From Callipepla californica brunnescens (taxonomy: Eukaryota > Chordata > Aves > Galliformes > Odontophoridae): a stretch of DNA of 64,000 nucleotides. The notes beneath the pieces are model-generated. The model made no database searches. It was not told the origin of the DNA and saw only the letters and a program-made list of their open reading frames with translations. A program made the position numbers and the translations under genes. The DNA lies in contig JALIRH010000148.1 in assembly GCA_023055505.1 (NCBI GenBank), positions 186,001-250,000 on the forward strand, given 5' to 3'. The first letter of the stretch is position 1; each line of letters begins with the position of its first letter. Shown here in pieces: positions 52,250-61,984 of the stretch.

Positions 52250-53392
52250 TTAGAGTGGTTTGTAGATCGTCCGAAGTCTTGGACACCTCCCACTGGGGTC
52301 CTGTGTCACGGATTGGTCCTTTCACATGGCTTGCATGGATCCATCTGCGCTCAGCTGTCCGGATGGCTGTTTCTGTTGTTAATAAAACAAGAAAAGGTCC
52401 TTCCCAGCGGGGAGTTAGAGATGACTCTTTCCACGTTTTAATTTAAACCTTGTCTCCTGGACTGATTCGATGTATTGCCATATCTAGCGGAGGCCGTTGG
52501 ACCACCAGTCCTTCCATTCTTCATTCATTCCTTCTCTTATTCATTTCAATTCAATATTCCTGGAGTCATTTTTCTTCTACCTTGGGATGTTCCGATGGGA
52601 GTTCTAAATCATATGGCATTCCATATCCCATTTCAAAAGGTGATATTCCAGTCTCTCTTCTTGGTTCTGTTCTTCAGTTAAGTAGTGCCAGTGGCAAACA
52701 CTTCATCCAAGACAACTTGGTTTCAATCATTCCTTTAGTAAGCCGCTTTTGAAGTTCCCCATTCGACCTTTCTACTTTTCCAGAGCTCTGTGGGTGCCAT
52801 GGGGTGCGATATTCGCATTTGGTCCCCATTGGAGCTAAAGCCTCTTACACTGCCTTTGATACAAAGTGAGGGTCTCTAGCTGAATCTGCAACTTCCATGT
52901 TCCCATATCTGGGGATAATATGTTCGAACAATGTCTTGATTACTGTCTAGGCTGTTGCCCTAGCGGTGGGGTAGGCCTCCAGAAAATGTGTTCAATGGGC
53001 GATTCTTCCTAAGAAGTACTTCTATCTTCCAACCTTGGGGAGATCTGTGAAGTCTATCTGCATTTGAGCAAAAGGTCTGACAGCCCATTCCCTTCCTCCC
53101 TGTATTTTTTCCCTCAGTTGTTGTTTCTTTCCTTTCCTCCAAATCATACAATGATCTACAATTCCTTTGGCTATGCTAGAAATGCCTATACACATCTATT
53201 TCATTGTGAATTGGTCCACCAAGGCCTGAACCCCGCAATGAGTCTGCTTAGGAAATTCTCCTCATCTTCTCCAAGCTTTAGGGATTACCTCTCTTCCATC
53301 AGCTAATAACCATTTTCCCTCCTTTTCCTCAACCTCCATTTGTCGGAGCCGCTCTTTTCGCTTCTTCATCAGCAAAATTAGTTGCCCTTATT
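52250..53392 (-). pseudogene. Class I ERV integrase remnant
   Basis: Minus-strand pieces in several frames. The core region reads QMQIDFTDLPKVG (first Asp area), PHFVSKAV and GKVERSNGELQKRLTKGMIE (catalytic Glu area). The C-terminal domain has [20 protein letters not shown] and [18 protein letters not shown]. This is gammaretrovirus-like. Frameshifts and stops interrupt it. Confidence 0.78.
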
Positions 53393-54290
53393 TCAGCCGA
53401 CATCGCCCTCTGGTGCCTTTACGTGTACTACTGCGCTTTTCTCTGGTTCTCTTCTTGCCCTCAGAGTTTGTCTTCTTAACGACTGGTGAATTAACCCTTT
53501 CCCGGGTGAGTTTACCAATCCTCTTTCCTCCCATCTTTTTCCCAAGGTATGGACTACCCCATACGCATACCTAGAATCTGTAGAGATAGTCCCAATGCTT
53601 CCTTTCAACATTTGAAGGGCTGTAAGGATTGTATAGAATTTCACAGCCTGAGCTGACCACGTTCTGTCCAATGCTCCCGATTCAATTACTGGAAATGTTT
53701 TCCCGTTTAGTAGAGCATCCCCTGATTTTCCTTTTCCTTCTACCACCCGGGAGGAGCCATCTACAAATCATTTGCCCCCTTCTAATAACTTCTCCTCTTC
53801 TAAGTCCTCCCCTCTTTTAGCCTGATACTCTATACACTGAATGCAATCATGGCTTAAATCTTCATCTGGTTCCCCATAGAAAAATTGAGCAGGATTTTGC
53901 AAACTTGGAGTTTCTATTTCTAATTGAGGAGAATGGATTAGGATTCCTTCCTATTTCAATAGTCTAGCGTCTGTAATCCACTTCTCTGCTTTTTCTTGTA
54001 GTACTCCCTTTATTGTCATGTGGAGTATACACTTGTAATTCACCCCTGAAAGTCATCTTCCCTGCTTCTTCTACTAACAGAGCTACAGCAACTATTGCTC
54101 GTAGACAGGTAGGCCACCCACGGCTAACGGGATCCAAGAGTTTTGAAAAGTATCCTGCTGGCTTCTTCTTCCCGGCCCATTCCTGGCTCACTACTCCAAA
54201 AGCGATCCCTTCGTCTGTATTTACAAAAAGGTAAAATGGGCTTTTTAGATCAGGTAAGCTTAACGCTGGTGCATGAACAAGATCTACCTT
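53393..54290 (-). pseudogene. Class I ERV RNase H
   Basis: FYTILTALQMLKGSIG with TDSRYAYGVVHTLGKRWEER carries the TDS catalytic region. Upstream, the frame at 54191-53964 reads WAGKKKPAGYFSKLLDPVSR then GWPTCLRAIVAVALLVEEA, the RT-RNase H tether of gammaretrovirus-like pol. Several frameshifts. Confidence 0.8.
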
Positions 54291-55347
54291 GAAGTCTTCT
54301 AATCTTTGCTCATCCTCCTGGCTCCACTTTCTTCAGCCATCTTGTACTAGTTTCTGCTATAAAAGCTTTACCTTACTGCTATCATTCTCAATCCATTGTC
54401 GACAGCATCCTAGCAGCCCTAACATCTGCCTCACCTGCCTCTTGCCTCTTGGGGCTTTTAAAGATCAAATCCCATTTGCCCGTTCTGGATCTAGTGTCTT
54501 ATTTCCCTTGCTTAACCAATGTCCCAAATATTTCACTTCCTCTTCTGTAAATTGGCATTTTGCCTTTGAAACTTGGAACCCCTTTGAACCAAAGAAATTC
54601 AATAGTTTAATGCTCTCCTGTCTAACTGTCTCCTCGCCTGCTCCAGCTAATAGTAAGTCATCTACATATTGCACTAAGGTTACCTGTGGGTTTAGTTCAT
54701 CAGTTTTTAGTACTTGCTCAAGGGCTTGCCCAAACAAGTTAGGGATTCTGTGAATCCCTGTGGGAGCACTGTCCCTCTGAGTTGTTGTTTTCTATGGGTG
54801 TTTGGATCTTCCCACTCGAAGACAAAGTAGTCTCTGCATTCTGCCGTCAGGGGGCAGGTCCAAAAAGCATCCTTGAAATCAATTACACTATACTACTGAG
54901 ATTCTGGCTTCAATTGACCGAGCAGCGTATAGGGGTTTGCCACTACTAGGAAGCGGGGAATTGTTCTCTCCTTAATTTCCCTTGAGTCGTGGACCAATCT
55001 GTATGTGCCATAAGGTTTTTTTTTACAGGGAGTATGGGAGTATTCTAGGGAGACATACAAGGCTCTAATAGTTCTTTAGATATTAATCTCTCCATTTCAG
55101 GTTGTAGCCCTGATTTACCTTCCTGTGAAATGGGATATTGTTTCATCCTAATTGGAATGCCTGGGTCCTTTAGAATCACTTCAAAGGGTTCTATGTCTAA
55201 CTTCCCTGCTGATTCTGGACTATACCAAACTTCTGGGTTAATTCTAGCCTCATCTTCTATCGTTAGAGTACGTTGCTGAACAGTTAATTCTCTATCTTTT
55301 ACTTCCAAATTTATTCCTAACTCCACAATTAAATCTCTCCCTAGCAA
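54291..55347 (-). pseudogene. Class I ERV reverse transcriptase
   Basis: Palm motifs are recognisable on the minus strand. These are IKERTIPRFLVVANPYTLLG, then VIDFKDAFWTCPL (first Asp), RGTVLPQGFTESPNLFGQAL, and LVQYVDDLLLAGAGEETV with the YVDD box at about 54657-54668. The N-terminal part at 55347-55045 reads WYSPESAGKLDIEPFEVIL and KQYPISQEGKSGLQPEMERL. YVDD is the gammaretrovirus form. Stops at about 55044 and near 54895, and a frame change before the YVDD frame, inactivate it. Confidence 0.85.
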
Positions 55348-55620
55348 ATTCTATTCTGCTTCAGGTACCAATAAAAAAGACTCAGTTCCATAGGTGCTAG
55401 GTGATTCTATTTCTACCTGCTTTACAACAGGTACCATAAAAGGTTCCCCTTTTGTTCCAATTACTTGTAGCTCTTCCGAGGATAAAGAACATCCTCGAGG
55501 TAAATATTGAACAGTCGATCTTTCTGCCCCAGACTCTACCAAAAATTCCATTTCCTGACGCTGAGAACCCAATTTCAATTTTATCAAGGGCTTGTTTCTT
55601 TCCCAGGTCCCCAGCACGTA
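55348..55620 (-). pseudogene. Class I ERV protease
   Basis: The 88-codon frame carries the active-site strand EFLVESGAERSTVQYL. The aspartate of the usual D-S/T-G triad is replaced by glutamate (ESG). The following strands are present. It ends in a stop just before LLGRDLIVELG, the C-terminal protease helix of the next frame. Confidence 0.75.
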
Positions 55621-56240
55621 GAGTCCCTGACCCCCTCAGTCCTCCTGAAACATTTGCTCGTCCCAGATTCTCTTTCTCCAGTCTTTCTTCATGTGTCCCT
55701 TTTTCTGACAGTAGAAGCATTCGACTGTCCTCATATCTCTGGGTCTGTTCTGCTTGGGTTGAAGCGCATTTTCTGCCCGGGGAATATTCCCTCTTCTCCT
55801 TGCCTGGAACGCCCCCTTCTGTCCTTCTTCTACCGCGGCTATCAGACTTCCAGCTTGCCTCTTCTGAGTCTCCTCCTCTCTCCTTAACGTATACTTTCTG
55901 AGCCTCTCTCAGCAATTCATCTAATCCTCTCTCCTGCCAGTCCTCCAGCTTCTCTAGTTTCCTTCCAATATCTGTCCAGGACCTAGCTTCAAACTGCGTT
56001 TTCAGGAGAGCTCGCCCCACGGGGTAGCAGGATCTAATCCTGAATAGAACTGTACATTTCTGCATAGTCTCTCTAACCACTCAGTAGGAGTTTCATCTTT
56101 TTTCCGTTGCTTGCCTTATTTGCCTTATTGATATTCTGTCCCCGAGGGTCAGATTCTCTAATCCCTTGAATAATAAGAACTTGCAAATCTGCCATGTGAG
56201 TACCATGTTCCTGGCTCTGATTATCCCAATTGGGCCGCTG
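55621..56240 (-). pseudogene. Class I ERV gag, capsid C-terminus and nucleocapsid
   Basis: KLEKLEDWQERGLDELLREA then QKVYVKE is the capsid C-terminal helix of gammaretrovirus-like Gag. A charged linker and, in another frame, one CFYCQKKGHMKKDW-type Cys-His box with the last Cys changed to Trp follow (55662-55715). A single zinc box fits class I. Confidence 0.7.
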
Positions 56241-57175
56241 TAAGGGTCACTTTAGATCTGCTCCTGGGCCAGCCGGGTGTTGCTGATCCCAGATTCACGT
56301 ACCTGCCCTCCTGATCATATCCCTTTCTTCTGCTCTAAATAGTATGCCCAAAATTGCCTGTGTTTCATCCCAAGTTTAATGGCTGGGACCTGAAGATTGA
56401 TCTAGCCTCTCAGAGACCCCTCAAGGATCCTCCAGCAAATTCCCCATCTCCTTCTTAAATTCCCTTATGTATCTCCTGAGTTGAAGGGAACTGAAACATA
56501 GCCAGCTCCTGGCTTTGATCCTCCGGTAGCTACAGGTATTTCTCTTAAAGGGAGAACGTTTCCTCCTTGACCCCTCTCCTGCCTAGCTTGCCTTCTAGTG
56601 ATCCTTCTCCTAGGGAAGTCTAGGGGTTCACATTCAGGTTCGTCTCCCAAGTCAGATTCAGCTTGCTCCGGCAGAGCCGCTGGATTCTGTTCGGGGGGAG
56701 CATAAGGCAGGGGGATAGTGTATAATGTCCTCCTCTGTTGTATTCCTTTTTTTTAATCAGGGGGAACAGAAAGGTTCCAATATCAGATTCTACACATCAT
56801 TTCCATACTCACCATCTTCCAGATTAAAAGGCTGTTTTTCATTTGCATAAGCGTTTAGAGCCTGGCAGATCCGGTCCTCAAAGGACCCAAATACTGGCCA
56901 GAACAGCTGATCTGCCCTTCTCTGCTTTCCTCCCCATACCTCCATACAATCATGTACCATCTTCACCTCACTCTTTCCTCGTCTAGAGGGAGAATCACCC
57001 CAATGTTTTAACATTAAACCTAGGGGACTTTCTAGTGGTATGTCCGGTAGCTTTACCTGCGAGCTGTACCTAGAGTTCGGAGCTACAGGTCTCTGCACAG
57101 AAGTTCCCCAGCCCAGGGGCCATCCGAAGACGGGGTGCTCCCCTGGAGTGGGAATTCCACAGCAGAGTCGCCTGG
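56241..57175 (-). pseudogene. Class I ERV gag, matrix and p12-like region with leader
   Basis: The frame 57098-56790 contains KLPDIPLESPLGLMLKHWGD then KMVHDCMEVWGGKQ and LFWPVFGSFEDRICQALNAY, a matrix-like fold with the first capsid-type residues absent. The frame 56650-56465 is Pro/Arg-rich (DFPRRRITRRQARQERGQG), fitting a p12-like linker. The leader from the primer site to the first Met is about 75 bases. Broken by frameshifts. Confidence 0.65.
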
Positions 57176-57193
57176 ATCCGAGTCACGGCACCA
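57176..57193 (-). other. Primer-binding site, tRNA-His type
   Basis: TGGTGCCGTGACTCGGAT on the minus strand matches the known complement of the tRNA-His 3' end at all 18 bases. It lies three bases from the LTR. Confidence 0.85.
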
Positions 57194-57196
57194 AAT

Positions 57197-57719
57197 TGTT
57201 AGAGGTGTGAAGAGAACGATACGCACCAACTGTTGCCAACAGTAAGGAATTTATTGAGCAAGCAAGAAATGAGCGGAACAGCGCTGGGCGGCTGGGAGTC
57301 TCCTCTGCACCAGAGGTGCTCAACAGGGCCCCCCAACCCCTCTTTTCATTGTCCCTTATCTCTGCATTCATGTCTTACCTTTCTCTTCCTGGGCTGCGCT
57401 GGCTGTTATCTGGGGGTCGTTCTCTGCCTCCTGGCGATCGAGATGATGAAGGCCATAGTTTTCCTCAGCTCCGATCACGCGCGCTCAAGAGGAGATTTTC
57501 ACTTCTTTTTCTTTTGCAGTTTCTCCAAAGGTCACTGCTATCTGTTGTTCATTGTCCAGGTGTTAGAACTAAGCGCTGTGGCTCCAACTTGCACAAACTA
57601 CAGTTTTTAGACAAAACATCGATATATCTCTTTTGAGACTTCTACAAACTACATAGTTCTCAGAAAAAAAACACACTGAAAAACACTGACACATCTGTCT
57701 CGAGTCGGTTTGATTAACA
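57197..57719 (-). mobile_element. Class I ERV 5' LTR
   Basis: A 523-bp LTR bounded by TGTTA at 57197 and TAACA ending at 57719, inverted termini. Minus-strand AATAAA occurs near 57250. Telomere-like DNA resumes about 15 bases beyond the outer edge, so the ERV inserted into the array. Only the 5' LTR is present. Confidence 0.75.
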
Positions 57720-57734
57720 AGTAGAGAACTCATT

Positions 57735-59100
57735 TTTACCACAATCCTTACCCTAAGCCTAACACTCACCTTAAACCTAACCCTAACCCTGTACCTAGCC
57801 TGAACCCTAAGCATAACCCTAAACCTATCCCTATTCCTATCCTCAACAGTAACCCAAACCCTAATCCTAACACTGACACTCGACCTAGTTTTAATGCTGT
57901 ATCTAACCTTAGAACTCAAACAAACCCTATCCCTAAGCCTAATCCTAAATCGAATTCTAACCCTTACCTATACACTATCCCTAACCCCAAAACCCTTTTC
58001 CTATACCTAACCCTAACCACAAGACTTACCTTAACCTAACCCTAACAGCAATCCCAGGCCTAACCCTAACACTAACCTGAAACCTAATCCTATTCCTAAC
58101 CTTAACCCTAACCAGAGGCCTAACCCTAATGTCACCCTTACACTCAAACTGACCCTGCCCCTAACCCTAAACACAGATCGCATCCTAAACCTAAACCTAA
58201 AACTTCCCCTAATGCTAACATGAACACTCAACCTAATCCTAGCTCTAAACACAATCATAAAACTGAGAAAAACTTTTTCCCTAACCCTAATCCTAAACCT
58301 AATCCAAAACCTAAAACAATCCCAAACCCTTTCCCTATCTCTAACCCTAACCCAGAATCTAAACCTAACCCTATTACTAAACCCAATCTTAACCTAACCC
58401 TATTCCATAACCTAAACTTACCCTAACACTGTATAACTAAATCTTTCCCTAATCGTAACCCTAACCCTAAACATAACCTTACCCTAGTACTAAAACAAAC
58501 TTACCCATAACCCTAACCCAAAACCTAACAGAACCCTAGCCCTAACCATAATCCTAACCCTAACTCAAACCCTAAATCTAACACTAATCCTTACCCTAAA
58601 CAGAACTCGAAGCATTTCCCAAATCCTAATTCTAACTCTACCCTAACCCTAACCCAAACTCAGACCCTACCACAAAACCCAAGTGGAAGCCCAACCCTAA
58701 ACCTAACCAAAAGCATCAGATCACCACAACCCTCACCTAAATCTATCCCAAAACATGTTCCTAATATTAAACCAAATCCTAATCCAAACACTAACCCTAC
58801 AACTATTCCTAAACCTTTACTTAACACAAAGCCAAACCCGAGGCCTACCCCTTACCTCACCCTGACACTCAAACTAACCCTACCCCTAACCCTACATACA
58901 AATCAAATCCTAAGTCTAACCCTAAACTTAACCCTAATGCTACTCCTAACATGAACACTTCACCTACTTCTGTCCCTGACGCTAACACTCAAATTATGCC
59001 TAACCCTTACCCTAAACCGAAATCTACACCAAAACCTAACCCTTACCCTAACCCTGACCCTGAAGCTGACCCTAACCCTAGCCTAAACCCTAACCCTAAC
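57735..59100 (-). repeat. Telomere-like array, C-rich on plus strand, third segment
   Basis: About 1.37 kb of CCCTAA-like units, continuing the arm interrupted by the class I ERV. The AAGCATCAGATCACCACAAC word occurs at 58711. It ends abruptly near CAGTCGCAGAAAAGG (59101). Confidence 0.92.
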
Positions 59101-59846
59101 CAGTCGCAGAAAAGGCCTGAATCCATACAACCTTTTCACTGTGAAAATCTGGGAGAGAAAATCTGGCTTACCATGGAGATCTCAGTTTTAAGGAAATCTA
59201 AAAACAAAACAAAGCATGCAGTTCCCAGATTCACAGCAAAATTTTTCCCCATACTTTCACCACCATAGATTGAGAAGACCATTTGCTGGACTTACACAGT
59301 GTCAGCAGGGTGAACCACATTTGGTCAGTGCACAACATTAATTACCACTTGCTCCACAGGCACAGGACAGACGGCCTCAGCGGTTAAGCACCCAGCCACT
59401 ACAGGGATACACTTTCTGATTCACACTGCTGCAAAACGGCACCCATCTATTGTGCAAGTACCTGCTGTAAACCGTAACACAGAAACTCTAGCAGCTACGG
59501 AAATCAGGAAAGAAATACTTCAAGAACTAATCAATACTTCTACTCAAAGGACGTATGAATATACTTCAAGTATACTTCAGCTTCCAGGACCACGACATCC
59601 CAAGGTCCTGGAACAGAAAAACAACTCCGAATTTAATTCCAGAACTGGATCAAGAAATTAAGTCAGTGAGATCAAGACATTCACCCAGACAGCCACAGCT
59701 CATGAACCTCACCTTCATTTCCACCCAACAGAATAATGCTATGTAAACTACATAGCATAACACGCCCTGCCCCCTTTCTTGCAATATCCTGAATATAAAA
59801 TCCCTTTTCTTTTTTTTTCCGTTATCCAAAATTTACATAGAAATAC
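59101..59846. other. Intronic sequence of the XPO1-like fragment, no exon seen
   Basis: Moderate-complexity sequence. The XPO1 exon that should follow the one at 59847-60041 is not found, so the gene fragment is cut by the telomere-like array. Confidence 0.5.
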
Positions 59847-61984
59847 CTTCTTGATCATATTTAACGTGCACTCAAAAACAGCATCAAAGATCTGAGGTAT
59901 TTCAGCAGCGATGTGCCCACCCAGCTTGTTTACAGCCACAGCCACAGCACCCAGTACTGCAGGCTCTCTAGCAGCTGGAACATTTCTCTGGTAGTCAATG
60001 AGAGCGGCACCCAACAAGGGAGGAACAAAGTTTTCAGCAACCTACATCAAGAGCAAGACATGCTTAGAGCAGTGCAGTTACCCAACAAAGCCTCACACAG
60101 CAGTTCGGAAAGAAGCTAAAAATGAACTTACACGCCCACATGCTTCCCACACACTGTGTTCATCCAGCAGTGCTTGCCTGAGGGCTCTCTTACACCTTCC
60201 TGCTTCCCCTTAGGACTGCTCTCAGCTGACACTACCTGAAGCACTCCAAACACAGCTCAGGCCTACCCCTGTATGATCACAGCTTATCATCCTTCCTGCA
60301 GATATTGCAGTTCTGAAGCCAGTTCTTGTGAACAGAACAGTGTTAACTGCACTGCAGCAAAAGAGCAGAGTTCCTCCTGAATGTGTCCTATCAACTCTTT
60401 GGATGCCATATTTACTTACCATCTGAGGATCGTTGGACCTGCTCACCCAGCCAGAAATCAGTTCTAAACTTTCCCTTTTTACAGTCCTCATCCTTCTAAC
60501 CAAGGGCTGCTTGGTTTCCACTTCGCCTGAAAGGTAGCAAAGCTGCACTGAATCTGGGTTAAGATGCGTCAACAAACAGATTCCCCTCAACTCCTTCCAG
60601 AAGACTGAGAATGTTTCATTTTTATACCCAAATGACAAAGAAGGAAGATCTCTCGTTCATATTATGCAGATTAAAACCATTTTCCCATTACTTCAGCTCC
60701 ATGGATCCAAGTTGCAATTTAGTATTCCAGTGCTACTGCTGACAGCACACTCTGCCAGCACAACTCAGAAACAATGCTGCAGCTTCTTTTTCAAGGAAGG
60801 GAATGTTCCTTCAGCTCTCAGGATCATGCTTACCTCTGGCTCTCACTGCGTGATGAGAAGAACCAACCTATACAGTGTTCTAAAGCACGCTCCTGATTTG
60901 GTCACAAACAATTGTTCCAACTTGTCTTTACTACAAGGAGCCTAATTCTTACTTCATTTTCTCACGTCCAAGTCCATGCAAGTCTCGTCAGTAGAACTTG
61001 CCCTAACTGAGTGCACAGCCACACACTCATAACAGTACATCCAAGGAAAACCTCACCAGACTGCAGCCAGGGAAACAAAGGCAGAACTGCTCCTGCTGCC
61101 ATCAGAGATAACAACTGTGAGAACACACTCTGAGCCGAGTGCCATCTCAATAGCTGTTGCTCGAGTAAAATCTCACCACTACAAGTCCTAGCAACTGCTT
61201 CCTATTTCTCTCGTTGTGTTTTCTTTTTGTTTTAAGCACCTTCTGGCAATTAGAGCTGCAGAATCAAAAGAATGCATTAAGTTCTGAGAAGCTACGTCAA
61301 GGTGTATTCATTGCATGGGTAAGAAAGTCTGTCAGAACACAGCTCCAATAACCGAGTCACTTCATTCCTCAAGGGATGCTCCAGCAGCACATTCTACTTC
61401 GATATCACAGACCCAATTTTTTCCAGGTAACAGTGGTTGGGTAACTCGAGTAGCTCCTAATTCCTCCTCAGTGATTACCAGTCTAGTTTGTGACAAATCT
61501 GAGGCGCCTTCACTGAAGTTACACTTCTGTAATCAAGCTGTTTCAGTAGTAGAATATCACCAAACCAAAACTCTGCCAACGTCCTAGGGTCTTTTCTTAT
61601 CTAAAACGATTCAGTCAGAACTTACAACTGTGTCTCCACAAGACTGCTATTAGTCAGCAGTCTCCGGTACCCTTCCTAAACTCACACTTGAAGAGCTTTC
61701 CTCCTTCCGGAATCAGAGTTTCTTTGAACAAAACATCTGGCTAACAAAAACAAGAACCTAAGCAAGCACATTTTCAGGCATTCTCTTGCCCAAACGCACA
61801 CACAAAGAAGCAACAAAAACCACCACCACCAACAGACACGCAATGAGATAAGCCCAGCAAATTCACAACCTGATCACGTGCACTGCCCATCCCGCTGTTA
61901 GGAAGGACGTGGAATTTCTTACCGTCAGCCTCAAGAGCTGCAGACATGTTTTCACTTGGGCACTTGGACACATTCAGCATATCT
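59847..61984 (-). CDS. XPO1-like (exportin-1/CRM1) gene fragment, three exons
   Basis: Three minus-strand exons with intact splice sites and open frames. Exon A, 61984-61923: DMLNVSKCPSENMSAALEAD, donor CG/GTAAGA, 5' part lost at the minisatellite edge. Exon B, 60526-60420: GEVETKQPLVRRMRTVKRES then LELISGWVSRSNDPQM, donor ATG/GTAAGT. Exon C, 60041-59847, 65 codons: VAENFVPPLLGAALIDYQRN, VPAAREPAVLGAVAVAVNKL and GGHIAAEIPQIFDAVFECTL. This is the HEAT-repeat region of CRM1, the Ran-dependent export receptor. Exon phases (1, then 0) join correctly. Several substitutions relative to the very conserved family suggest a diverged paralogue or young pseudogene. Neither the N-terminal nor the C-terminal exons are in the window. 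Confidence 0.85.
60640..61922. other. XPO1-like intron, no further exon recognised
   Basis: Sequence between exons B and A. No repeat array and no conserved frame were recognised. Confidence 0.5.
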
